The notes under the pieces were generated by a model. It worked only from the letters and a program-made list of their open reading frames with translations, was not told where the DNA came from and ran no database searches. The position numbers were made by a program, and so were the translations under genes. From Crocodylus rhombifer (lineage: Eukaryota; Chordata; Crocodylia; Crocodylidae), in contig JAVSML010000027.1 of the NCBI GenBank assembly GCA_038503035.1, positions 1,212,365-1,276,364 on the forward strand: a stretch of DNA of 64,000 nucleotides, given 5' to 3'. Below are positions 23,524-34,247 of the stretch, piece after piece. Position 1 is the first letter of the stretch. Every line of letters starts with the position of its first letter.

Positions 23524-24848
23524 AGTGCTAGGTGCTCAGTAGGGGTGGTCTGTCCGGTCAAGATGTCATAAATGAACTTTGAGTCGACCGCTAGCACTGG
23601 AAGTGGTTTCGATCTATTATGTGCTGTGGCACAGTGCTTAAGCATCATAGTGAATCTGAGCAGTTCACATTTCTGTGGTGAGCAGCTGGGGTCTGGATAG
23701 GCACCTTCGACCTCGTGCATTTTATAGGCATCACAAAAGAATCCGAATCATCCTCTGCCTCGTGACAATCCGTCAGAGGCCATCCATCCCGGGAGGGTCA
23801 TACCATACAGGTTTAATTGTGAGTTTTCCGATGAACGTGGGGGAGTTCCATCCTGATGGTTCCAGGAACTCCAGTGATACCCGTAATTAAGGACGAGGCT
23901 ACACCATGTCTCAGGGTTGCCTTCAAATGATGGGTCAGGCTGGTCTGGCTTGAGGTGTGGCAGTAAAGTGGCACCTGGGGCAATGATGGTGCCTCTTTGA
24001 AGATTAACTGCGGCTACCATTTTTAGCCCAAGTAAGACTTTTCCGCACGTGCCATAACGATGTTGATTACACTGTAAGGAGCGGTGCAACAGGAATGCTG
24101 TGTTACCAGCTTGAGTCTTTCCTGTGGCAAAGAGGTGAGTCTCCATGAACCTGATGGTGACTGAGAGGATCTGATCTGGAGTGAAACTAACAAGTTTCGT
24201 TTTGGCTATTTTCTCAAACAGATCATTCAAAAGGGTGGAGTCCAAAGTGGTCCAGGGCACATGGCAGTGACTCTTTTTCCATATCTGTTGCTGAAGACGA
24301 CTAACAACTCCAAGGTCAGTTGGCTCAATATAAATTCGGAGCCACGCAAGTTTTCCTAAGATGCTTTTGAAGTTCTGGGCCGTACGTGGATGTTGTTCGC
24401 TGGGCTCGAGCTTGGGGGCCTTTCCCCAGCATGTGTCCCTGTCAAAAATAGTCCCAAGAAAAGTGAATTGCCTTTGTGGTGCGGTGGAAGATTTGGCTTC
24501 ATTGACGGTCCAACCATTCACCCTGAGGTGCAGAGTCAAGCAGCGTAAGGTGTCTTGTATGTTGTCACACAATGATCCCATGATCGCCAGATCATCGACA
24601 TACGACCAGACTCGAGTGGCACCGGTCGGTCGAAAGCTGCTTAACATGATGTTCGTGGCACCAGTGGCAAGTGTGGGTGCATTATAATACCCTTGCGGGC
24701 AGACATTCCATTTGAAGATCTGGCCATCAACACACATATTCAGAAGTCCCCCAACATCATCAAGCGGAAGGGAGAAAAACATATCCTTGAGGTGGATGGT
24801 AGCACCCCACCACGTCCCAGTAGCTTGGAAGTGGATTATCTCACTCAT
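23475..24848 (-). pseudogene. pol: Retroviral reverse transcriptase/RNase H, broken
   Basis: The main frame (24848-23748, 366 codons) carries the RT palm. The first Asp is in IHLKDMFFSL (residue 22), then CPQGYYNAP (about 50-58), and the YVDD active site (83-86). It follows the protease/RT-start frame (25443-24841) with a small overlap in a different frame, so one frame change splits the polymerase at about 24850-24890. After a stop at 23748 the RNase H continues as a fragment at 23720-23475 with AVDSKFIYD, equivalent to the family's conserved Asp-Ser. The enzyme copies viral RNA to DNA in the reverse-transcribing particle. At least two frame breaks make it non-functional. Confidence 0.9.
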
Positions 24849-25480
24849 GATGTCGGGTAGCGTTTTGGTGCATGATAACGTGAGTGAAGAGGCACCGCTT
24901 GTTTGCCTTGTGGTAATCCATGACCAGGTGAACTGATTGACTGCTGCTTGCCTTGGCTATGCCCCATCCCGCCGAGAGATACACACTATGTGAGATGGGC
25001 ACAATTTTCCCTTCAACCTGTAGGCGAGTCAAAAGATCTTTTAGCGGGCCTAGTAGCTCAGCTCTCGTAGGGATCAGGCAATACCGCCACTTGCCCCATC
25101 CTGGTTTTATCTCTGGTGTATGTGCAGGCAAGTGTATGGTGAGAGGCAGGGCCTCCAACACGGCTCCCTTGAGATGTAGATCATGGATGCCAAGGATCCC
25201 AAGAAGATTGGCATTGCCTAAAACTGCTTGGAGGGCTGTTGTGACACCCTCAGGATAGAATTTAATGATTTGAGTGGTAGATGATGAGTGTAAGCTTTGG
25301 ACATGTAACATGGTGTTGGTACTCTCATGCGGGCAGTCTTCACAAATCACATTAACTTGTGCACCGGTGTCCAATAGAAATCTTATCGACTGCCTTTTGT
25401 TCACAGTGGGGTTTCTTACACTGATGTTAGTGTATGGGCGCATATCACCAGGTGGGCTGCCAGTCGCCCCGGTGGCCGCT
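24841..25480 (-). pseudogene. pro: Retroviral protease and RT N-terminus
   Basis: The frame opens just after the gag stop, following an in-frame TGA at 25485-25483; its first ATG is at 25443. IRFLLDTGAQVNVI (residues 20-33 from that ATG) holds the aspartic protease motif D-T-G-A, and LLGILGIHDLHL lies at the position of the family's C-terminal I-x-G-R-D/N-like segment, though diverged. The second half begins RT: PGWGKWRYCLIPT and VHLVMDYHKANK are the usual N-terminal fingers segments. The frame ends at 24841 while RT continues in another frame. Lack of a good start fits expression as a Gag-Pro-Pol fusion. Confidence 0.85.
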
Positions 25481-27206
25481 ACTCATTTTTTTGCTTGTTA
25501 TAATCGCCAAAGCCTAGGGTGGCAGCTAAAGTCTCTTGGCCTTCATCCCCTAGTCTGCGCAGTTGTTCCTTCATCAAGCCGCTACGATTCAAGAGGAAGC
25601 TGAACATAGCCCATTCACGAGGGGATTAGTAAGGTGGTGGCTGGTGAGCTTGGGGTGTGCCACCATGGCTTCTCAGGGCTTCATGAGTCATGTTTCTGAG
25701 GCAGACAGATGGTGGACGATCCTTAGGTTCAACGGCGATGTTGACTGCAGTTCCTTCACTCACTGAGACTTTCTGGATGCGCAGCAATTGCGCTAACAGC
25801 TAAGAGGTGAAGTGTGACTGCCTGCTCATTGCCATATAGCTCGGTCGCACTCTCTATTGCCTCGGCCATACAGGGAACTGATCCTGAAAGCCGCAAAAAT
25901 TGGTGTGGCCATGGACCCTGAGCCTGGGCAGTAGTTAGGCCGAGGGCTCCTGCCCTAGGATCCCAAGAACAATAGGCTGCTCTGACCACCACATGAATCA
26001 GTGCGAGTGGTTTCGGGTGAGTCGGGCGTCCTTCATGCCAGACCTGGGCTCGGCGTCCAAGCGCATCGGCAACAAGTGCCAGCAATTGGATGGGCCATGC
26101 TTGATTATAAGTGAGGCCTCGCAGGTCGGACACGTGGCCTCTGCTCCATCCCCCATTCCACACCAGGAATGCACCTTCTTCCCCATTGAGAAGTTCCGAA
26201 GATGCTTCCATAACTAGTTGGCTGAGCCAGCAGATGGCGCTCTCATCAGGCCAGATTGCTGTTTCTTTCATCAGATCTTGAAGCTCGGTGATAGTGCAGC
26301 TCCGGAAAGTCATGGTGGTTTGACTGCCTCCTTCAAGGTTGATGATGGTTTTTTGAATGGCAATGGGCAAAGCTGCCACAAGGGATGGGTATAGTCTCCC
26401 TTGTTCCTGCTTTTCCTCGCTGGCGCTAGCAGCTGGGGGTGGAGTCGATATGCCCACTGACGTAGGTTGTGGCCAATCATAAGGAGGCGGGGCCAATGGA
26501 CTGGGCTCTGCTCTGCTCTCAGTGCCATGTTTTCCCGTGGTCTGCAGCAGGCCAGGCTTGGTCTCTCTGCCTTTGGCGCCATTTTTGACTGCTGCTCGTC
26601 CCTTCACAGCCTGGGCAAGGGTCTCTAGGTGGACGGTCAGATCTTGGTTTTCCTGCAATAAATTGACCACCATGCGAAATAAAACATTGACCATCTTCCC
26701 TTTATCCCATTTGGGACCAGACCATTTTGTCAGGGTTCAGCCATCACTTTCTAATGACTCACAGCATTGTGTGAGCATTTCATGGCTGCGGGTCCCTTCA
26801 CACAGGTGGAACAGTTGAATTTGTCGGCTGGGGTGGGCTCTCCCCCTTCACGCACACACCGAATGCAGTGCACGAATTCCTGTGCCGGAGTGGGATTAGC
26901 GATCTTACTCGGCTTGACCCCAGCAAGAGACAGGGTGCTCTCTTCTCCCCTCGGTCTGAATGTGACTGTGGGGCTCTCCATCACGCAGCTGAACACGACG
27001 GGGGTGAGCAAAAATGCCCATTCCTTCCCTCAGGTTGTCAAGGAGAGGTACCCCGACACTTCCGTGTCCCGCGAGCCACCCACCTGGTGGAAGATTACGT
27101 GGGCCCAAAGATCGTCTGGGGTCGTCACAGATTGGCGGCTGCGACCCCATGGGCAGTGGGCATTCAAGCCCGCTTGGATTTCATCTCCCTCCACTGAGGA
27201 TCCCAT
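25479..27206 (-). pseudogene. gag: Retroviral gag, broken in four places
   Basis: Gag would encode matrix, capsid and nucleocapsid. The N-terminal frame begins Met-Gly (27206) and continues to 26751 with one in-frame TGA at 27032-27030. It includes a paired-cysteine stretch, CIRC and later CSTC, about 18 residues apart. The frame then changes; the next open piece (26694-25756, 312 codons) has a short coiled-coil-like start (LLQENQDLTVHLETL) and a PPPYDWP late-domain-type motif at about residue 69. Another frame change near 25760 leads to a C-terminal piece with a second PPPY, a TAA at 25628-25626, and the final TAG at 25481-25479. I see no CCHC zinc knuckle in the C-terminal part. Confidence 0.75.
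25485..25491 (-). promoter_or_regulatory. Possible -1 frameshift slippery site at gag end
   Basis: The last sense codons of gag contain A AAA AAT in register with the X XXY YYZ heptamer rule, four bases before the gag TAG. Pro lies in the -1 frame relative to this register, which is what a ribosomal frameshift would need. In this copy the -1 frame meets a TGA at once (25485-25483), so the signal could not work now. No downstream pseudoknot was tested. Confidence 0.4.
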
Positions 27207-27217
27207 CCTCATCACCA
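27200..27217 (-). other. Primer binding site, tRNA-Ser
   Basis: Directly after the 5' LTR end (CACA) the minus strand reads TGGTGATGAGGATGGGAT. This pairs with the 3' end of vertebrate serine tRNA (GCU type) at 16 of 18 positions. Both mismatches are C-to-T changes at CpG sites, the commonest decay in methylated vertebrate DNA. It would have primed minus-strand DNA synthesis. Confidence 0.8.
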
Positions 27218-27824
27218 TGTGCAGGGCGCAAGCCAGGTTGTGACTATTGCCCTGGTGGGTTCTATCCTCTGATGTTAGTTTGTGAGAGGGAGAGGTAGAC
27301 TCATAAAGGTTCCGGAAAATTTGATTTGATTTCTTACTTATGCACCACCGCTGTGGATGTGGCTGCCCAGGCAGTTACACTTGCATCTGTCCCGGTTTGG
27401 GTGAGGGACGAACGAACAGAAAACAGAACAATGAATCCGAGACCGAAAATGACGATGAACGAACGGTTGATATATGAGATAAGAGATACCCGAGTGCACA
27501 AACAATTGCCTATGGGTTCTGGAGGCAGGAGAAGCCGTGGGAAGCTGGCCAGGCCTACCCACTGAGCAGTGAACGCTCTGGCTTCTCCCTGGGTGGAAAC
27601 TCAACCCTAGCTTTTATAGGCCAGATGACAGGCACAATTTCAAGCCCCGATTGGTCACATTTTTGCGCTAAAATGTTTGCGGGGTTTTCCACAGGGGACA
27701 GGGTTTCCCCAGCACATGGCCACAGCCATGCAGCAAGCCAAATAGGGGCTTTCCAGATTGTGAGGAGAGTGCTGATGGCATCTGTTGCTGGGTAAAGCTG
27801 GCAGAGTCCAGCTGGAGCGTGACA
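27218..27824 (-). repeat. 5' LTR
   Basis: The minus strand begins TGTCACGCTCCAGCTGGACT and ends ...CCTGCACA directly at the primer site, giving TG...CA tips and 607 bp. It contains a TATA box at about 27612-27619; the part 27218-27491 is shared with the 3' copy. The upper boundary is inferred from the TG tip plus the GGAGG duplication outside it, because no complete second LTR exists for comparison. No clear AATAAA was seen. Confidence 0.75.
27612..27619 (-). promoter_or_regulatory. LTR TATA box
   Basis: CTATAAAAGC on the minus strand, about 205 bp from the LTR start. It predicts a transcript start near 27585-27590, which divides the LTR into about 235 bp U3 and 370 bp R-U5. Confidence 0.6.
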
Positions 27825-27829
27825 GGAGG
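27825..27829. repeat. Retroviral target duplication, 5' side
   Basis: GGAGG immediately outside the inferred 5' LTR tip; identical to 20953-20957. Confidence 0.75.
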
Positions 27830-27845
27830 CAGTATGCCTCTGAGA

Positions 27846-28345
27846 CTCAATGGGCACATTGCACAGTTGACTAACTAGCTGTGCAGTAAATGTCCTGCTG
27901 TCTACTCGTGTACCCCTATTGGGGCACAGAAAACTAATACATTCTTCAGTGGGGAAGAAGTATAAGTACTATACTCTGCTGCAAAGTTTTTTCATGCAAC
28001 AGTGCATGTGTAGACACAGCCATGGCTGGCTGGGGCACAGGTTGCTTCAGTGTAGTGCTAGCTGGCAGGCAGCCCCCCGCCAAAGCACCTCTGTGTCTCA
28101 GCCAACTGTTCTGTAGCATGTGGAGTCTGGATGGAGCAGCCCTAGGCTGGCAGACTGACCCCCCCTGTCTCCTGCCAGCCCAGGCTTCTCCAAATGGATG
28201 TCATGTGCTGTGCACGAATAAACTCTGGAGCCATATGCTCCAGAGTTATATGTTCCTGGGTGCACATTCAAACAGTACATCCAGGAACAAAAAACTCTCC
28301 AGAATTTATTCATTAATATTAATAGCATGTGTAGTCATGCCCAGC
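27846..28345. repeat. MITE-like remnants with a hairpin
   Basis: GCATGTGTAGACACAGCCATGGCTG near 28002 and GCATGTGTAGTCATGCCCAGCAG near 28325 look like right-hand tips of the same type of short inverted-repeat element as 14855 and 16480. A 10-bp hairpin with a 7-base loop (AACTCTGGAG at 28221-28230, CTCCAGAGTT at 28238-28247) lies between them. Left tips are not clear, so exact elements cannot be set. Confidence 0.35.
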
Positions 28346-31300
28346 AGCTCTTAGTGTTTTCACTTCAATGGAACTTTTTTTATCATGATCAGTATATTAA
28401 TAGCATAGCACAGGACAAAATTCATATCATATATACTTCAGGTTTTACTTCTCTTTTTCTTTACTTTCCATGTTATAATGCACATTTTGAAATGTTTGCG
28501 TTATTATTTTAGGATAATTTATTAGAGAGTATTTATCAGTAAACTAAACTTATTGCTTTGCCCAGCTAAGTTTGGGAGAAAATCTGCTTAGGGCTTAGAA
28601 GATATAAAGAGGAACAAAAAGGAGAAAATAAGCAAGAAAATATAAAATAAGGATATTGGGGAACATACATTCAATAAGCTGTGTCTATTGGATTATAGAA
28701 CAGAAAGAGGCATTTGGTTGGGACTTGTACAACTAGAAAAATATCAAGAAAGAGTATAATAAATGGACAATGACCATAAATTAATGTATCTTTTAATCTC
28801 TGATAGTTCTGTGACTTTTTGGGTGATTTCACAACAAGCTAATATTACTTGCATGACAACTTTCCTAACAAATCCCTTAGTTTAATCTCCGATTTACAAT
28901 CCTAGACAAATTAGGAATTCTATGCTTTCTATTATTTACATTAATTATGTACATCTAAATTGCTGAACTTTGAAAAGAAGTTGTAAAAAATCTTAACATC
29001 TGTTAAAGGAATTTACATCACTTTGAGAATTATGGCATAACTTTTTTCAGTTGCTCTATATTTTGTTTTTTTCAGGTTGGAAACAAACAGCATATGCCAC
29101 CTTTCTATTACCCGAAGTTAGTTCTTGCTGTAGGTTTTATTGTAAATTTTTTGCTTCAAGATTGTTTGGAATTAATTTTGTCAGTTTCATATTCTACTCT
29201 ATTCCATTCCATTCCGTATTACATAGGCTCTTATATCATCGTACTGTCAGAGTGCCTGCCGGAAGTGCATTAAGTGGTGTAACCAACATCTATCATGTGT
29301 GGATCAATGGCTCTCATCCTTTCTGCAGGGCCAGGGTGAGAAAGAAAATGAACCACACGTTGTGTGTGCAATGTCGTTGTGTGCATATACATTATGACAG
29401 AGCATTTAATTACATGATGGCATGTTGTTTTTCCAAAGAACGCCTGCTCCATTCAGTGCACAGAATGGAGGTTGCTGGAGAAAAAGGTTTGTAAACGGCA
29501 TGAGGAAGCCTATCTGTTTCCACATGGGTTAACTACAAGGTGCAATTGCATCATTTTTGTAAACAGTTCCCTTAATAAAGTGCCAGTTTAGTTGTAGAAA
29601 CAGAGCCTCTTCTGTTATTACCCTGCATATAAAACACACTCTCTAGCTTATTTTATATCAAAATAATAAACCCCATAATATTTAGGACACAATTGATCCA
29701 TCTCCCTAATTTAAAAACTTACAAAGTACCTATCAATTTGGTATCTAAACGCCAATGAAAGGTCAAGCTAAAGGGGTTGTTTTCATTCAGAACATTTTGT
29801 TAAGTCAAAGAACCTGAATTCATTTTTGCAATTATTTCCATTAATAAAGTAAAATGCTAATATATAGGTTTAATCTAAATTAAATATGTGGTCTGTAATA
29901 GAAAATATAGTATGAACAATGTCTCATAGCCAAAACACAGATAAACACAGATATACTGAACAGTATGTTTTGTTTCCATCTTTCTGAACAAAAATGAACC
30001 TCTATATTTTACAGCAGTAAATTATTTTGTCTCTTTGGAATAGCTTTAAAAAAGGTCTAGATAATACTGCTCCAGTCTGCAGTACACATCTACATAAAAA
30101 AAGCAGACTTAACTTTTAATAAAATAATATTAATAGCTTTCTTTTAATTCCATCTGTTGGTAGATGTTTCTTTAGTTTCATGAATGCTGGTCACTAATGT
30201 TTGAAGGTAAGGATTCTCATACCTGGTGTGGAGCAGTTTCATACAAAATGGGCATGGACATTAGTTTCAATGACTTACAGTAGTAGATTAATTCCAGCTG
30301 TGAACTCACAGGCAAGCCAGTTTAAACTCTGCTTGTGAGCTTGCAATGAGAGTTGAACACTGGCTGTAAAAGATCTTTTTTAACTCTGTAAAAGATCTTT
30401 TTTTAACTCCAAAAATCTTTTTTTAACTCCAGATCATTTGAACCCACATAAACTGTTCCAATGTAGGAAAAAACAAACCTGTCAAAGCAATTTCAGGCTG
30501 AACTCAGACAAGCTTTGCAAAGCCCCAGTATTTTTATGTTATATCATTTGAATGTAATGTTGAATGTAATGTTGCTTCTTTTACTGTTGGCAGTGTGGAG
30601 GGAAGACAAGGGAGGAGGAGGTCAGGAAGGCATTGAGTATATACTAGGATACATTTTTCCCTTTTACTGGGAAGGTTGGGGCCATTCATACAGGAGTTTT
30701 TTGGTTCTGTAGCAGCTCCCTTAACACTCCGTGACAATTTGGCTTCATTGCTGCTTCAGAGCATCCCCACCAAATGAAGTAAAGTGCAAGGTTAGACTGT
30801 TTGCACAGGTGTCTGCAGGAAAATGAATGAAACTAATGTTACACTTTGCAATGGAGGAACATACATACAGCAAAACTCAAGTGCAAATCTTACTAGCTGT
30901 AATACCTCTAAATCCTGACCTATGGGAAATATGTATCAACTACCTGGCTTATATATTTGTCTTCATGCCAAGAAGCCTGAATGTCCACCCCAGAATGTTT
31001 GGATGCACTGCAAACAAATGTCAAAGCAAGCATTATACCCTCTGCTAATGTACATTTTCAACTCAACCATGTGATGTTTGAAAGGCTTAATCCTTTGCTG
31101 TGTAATACCCATCTGAATGCTTTTAAATGTCAGCCTTTAAGTAGATAGTGAGAAATATACAATAAACACAGCTGTTAGGGTAAAATGTATTTCACATATC
31201 CTACAATGAGGATCTCTGATATTCAAAAGATACGTTTTAAAAAGTTTTGATATTGATAAGAACGCCTTAATTCTCTTCAATAGAGAGAAAATCTGCCTTT

Positions 31301-32504
31301 GCGTGTTATGGGTCATTTCTCTAAGATGAGTGAAAAGGAATTCTGGTAAACAAGGAAGAGAACAGAGGAGCTCTTTCTGCCTTTTGATATAGTATACACA
31401 ATATGGAGAAGGGCAAGGGGAGGAAGCTTTTACTATCCAGCTCTCTTTTTCATTCCCTGCAGCAGCTGGGGATTTTCTGTTTCTGTCACCACTCTTATCA
31501 ACATGAATGTACACACATCAGCACTATGACAAAAACTACAGAGACATGCATACCACCTGCCAATCTTACAATCTCCTTGTCCAGTCTAATAATTACGAGG
31601 TATTCCAAAGAAATACCTGGATTAGAAAGATGATGTATCATGCTACTTTATTATCTCTTGCTGCAGGGTGTGAGTTTACAATACAGTATTGCCATAGTTT
31701 TTGATGCTTTATTGCTGGCATCCATTTTGGCCTATTTCAAGCATGATATGTGTCAGTAGGATGCTTACATTGCAGTTTTTATTCAAAGAGTAATATACCA
31801 CTATTGACAGGCTTCTCTGGTAGCGCTTAGCTTTTATGCTGAGTTTCTTTTCTTCCCTTTAAAAGAGTTTTCTCTCTTGCTCTTCGTGAATTAAAGTTTC
31901 ATTATAGGACAGACCGGGGCAGTTTCACATCACAGAATTAGGAACCACTTTGCTAAGTGAATGCTTCATTTGCATGCATTTCAGGGACAAGGAGAAAAAC
32001 GCACTGTGCTGAAGACAGGAATCCTTACAATTTTAAGCTTTCCTCTTCGAATTCTGGGTTAAAAAGTCTGCTTCCCTTATTCTACTACTGTACTTACATT
32101 GTTTTGGCATAGCTTGATTTTAAAAGACAGGAAGCAATCATAGAATAGAAAGGAACAACATTTTCTCTCATCTTCTGGATGACTCAGCAGATTCATAAGT
32201 ATGTACATCATCTTTCACCTATGGTACCCATGGTAGCCATTTAATAATGTATTAGATGCTTTTCAGGGCACATGGAATAAATTACGAGGGTTTTGTTTTG
32301 ATAACTTTGGCCACCTGTTTGAGAAGAAAATAACATTACAGAAAACCTAAAATGAAAAGGAAAAATAAAATGAAAATTATTACTACTACAAAGCTGCTTT
32401 GCTAACTGAGATGAGTGCATGTGTGTGTGTGTGTAATTATACTAGTAATAATAACTATTACTTGCATCTCAAAGTACATTCTGAGTATAAGAATCAAGAA
32501 CTTC
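28346..32504. other. Mostly unannotated AT-rich DNA
   Basis: About 4 kb without a convincing gene. The 147-codon plus frame at 29051-29494 has no recognisable domain and is treated as chance. Small repeats only: three ATTCC units at 29201-29215 and a tandem of TAAAAGATCTTTTTTAACTC-like units at about 30366-30432. A (TG)n run occurs at 32411-32434. Confidence 0.45.
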
Positions 32505-32640
32505 ATTTTTCAGCTTAAGACACTTAAGCACAGGAAGGCAAGTTATTTGACCAGGGCCACTCTGCAAAGCAGTGACGCAGAAAAAAACAGAACCAGAGTG
32601 TCCCAGACTAATGTCCAAGCTATTAATCAATACTGCCTTG
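32505..32640 (+). mobile_element. MIR-like SINE fragment
   Basis: ACAGGAAGGCAAGTTATTTG, then CCAGGGCCACTCTGCAAAGC, followed by an ACCAGAGTGTCCCAGACTAA segment, follow the order of the MIR core and 3' half ('gaggttaagtgacttgcccagggtcac...'). Heavily diverged. Confidence 0.5.
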
Positions 32641-33841
32641 ATAAGGTCACATGCATTTGGAATGGTAAGACAGCTAGAAAATGGCAAGAACACTTTGGTC
32701 AACTGCTTAGTTGTCACAGTTCCACCAAACTCTTCACAAATTAAGTTGCATTTTCATAATTTGAGCTGCCTATGTTACCTTAGTGTTTGTCTATATTTTC
32801 TGAAATAAACCAACATTCAGAACATTTCAGACTATTACATTTAACACTTTGCTCTGAGGATTGCATAAGAATATATTATCTGTTAATTAATCTGCATAAT
32901 TTTATGAGCTATATATTATTTTTGACCTGGCCATGCTTCAGTGGTCCCGCCTTTATTTTTTAAATGTAAATCCAGTGCCTAGTTCATTAACTTTCTGTAC
33001 TGTAAACAGTTCTTGATATTTAAATAGACCAGCCCAGTTTTCTTAGACTGACTTTTCTCCCCTACAACAAAAATTAAAATATGTTTTTTATATGATGAAG
33101 TAAGCAATATTCAGTTTACTTAAATTAACTGAAACATTGTCAAAAGACAAAGTTAAGGGCTTTGGGCCAAACTCTTATCTCAAGGAAAATGTAGTAAATT
33201 CAGTGTCAATCACTGAAATCAAACACATTAAAACTGTTTTTTTCTGGTATCCTTAAGAGCAAAATAGGTCTCTCTGCTAGTCCTCCAGTTCCAGTATATG
33301 TATTCCAAATTCAAATTAATAGGCACAGTATAGAATCTGAAACATAATAGTTATCATTATGAATATTTTTCTACATGTCAGTTAATAAATGCTCCTTACC
33401 CTACCCAGTTTATTTTCTGATATCTGTTTGGCAACTAAATGTATAGCATTCATCTGGATCAGCAAAAAAAAAAGCCCTCTACAACTAAACTCTGTTGCTC
33501 AGTCAACAAAGAATGCAGCATGATTAAAGGAGGATATGAAATTTCAGTCTCCAAAGTTCACAGCTTGAGTGGTATTCAGCCCACTCAACAAAGTATGCAG
33601 CTGTACTGGCAGTGCAAACTACCAAATTTTCCATCTAGAATCATCCCAGTACTCTGCTTGACCTACAAAATATGCAATTGAAGCATCAAAGTTTGCAGTT
33701 CACTTTCTACATTCTTTTAGAAACCTGAAATATGAAACCTTTACCACATAAGAATTAAGGAAAGTAAAAGTTGACAGACTAAACTATTAGGAAGACATGT
33801 AGGGTGTGTAAATACGTTACGAATGATCAGATTATGTACCT
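32641..33841. other. No recognisable feature
   Basis: AT-rich sequence without gene-like frames or clear repeats. Confidence 0.45.
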
Positions 33842-34247
33842 CAGGGATGTCCAACTTCTGAGTGGCCAGCGGCCACAGGGTCTCCCAGCCACATGGCACC
33901 TGGGTCACATACTGCAACATGAGGGTCCCCTTCACACTGCATGGTGCGATGCTGAGCTGTGCAAGTAACCCATTTGCCATGCTGAATGAAAGGGAACCCC
34001 TACTATTCTACATCAGTATCCCTGCACTATACAGGGTCTCAGGTCACTCTGAGCCCCCTGGCTGCCTTGGCTCACCCCATACCCAGGGTTGGAGAAGGAA
34101 AGAGGCAGGAAAAGGACCCTAGAGATTCCAGCAGCAACAGCAGGAGAACAGTGGGGGGGAGTAGTGCTTGGATTGGGAACTGGGGGGCTGCAAGTTACTC
34201 CTATGGGAGCCATATCCAGGCCACCAGCCACCAGTTGGACAGCCCTG
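33842..34247. mobile_element. hAT-type MITE
   Basis: Ends CAGGGATGTCCAACTTCTGA and, read inward from the right, CAGGGCTGTCCAACTGGTGG form a 15-bp terminal inverted repeat with one mismatch. Flanks ATGTACCT and GTGTATCT agree at six of eight positions. GC-rich interior, no transposase; the 86-110-codon frames inside are chance. Confidence 0.8.

Larger units (their letters stand above)
20958..27824 (-). mobile_element. Endogenous retrovirus, defective provirus
   Basis: A complete-order provirus on the minus strand: LTR, serine-tRNA primer site, gag, pro, RT/RNase H, integrase, env, LTR remnant. It is bounded by TG...CA LTR tips and a 5-bp duplication. All genes are recognisable by motif (LLDTGA protease, YVDD polymerase, DD35 integrase spacing, signal-peptide-led env) but all are broken. 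The 3' LTR has lost its U3 half. Between LTR remnants it is about 6 kb, compact, with no room for accessory genes. The class is uncertain: the serine-tRNA primer site recalls the HERV-S/ERV-L side, whereas an env gene and the CPQGYYNAP segment in RT do not settle it. Confidence 0.95.

Noticed and set aside
27218..27500. A 283-bp LTR with TGTGCA...TGCACA tips
   Set aside because: The tips look attractive, but no target duplication flanks it and the TATA box would be left outside. The 607-bp reading ending at 27824 explains the TATA box and the GGAGG duplication.
29051..29494. 147-codon plus-strand frame after a polypyrimidine-AG
   Set aside because: A possible acceptor precedes it, but composition is Phe/Cys/His-rich and no family motif is visible; expected by chance in 64 kb.
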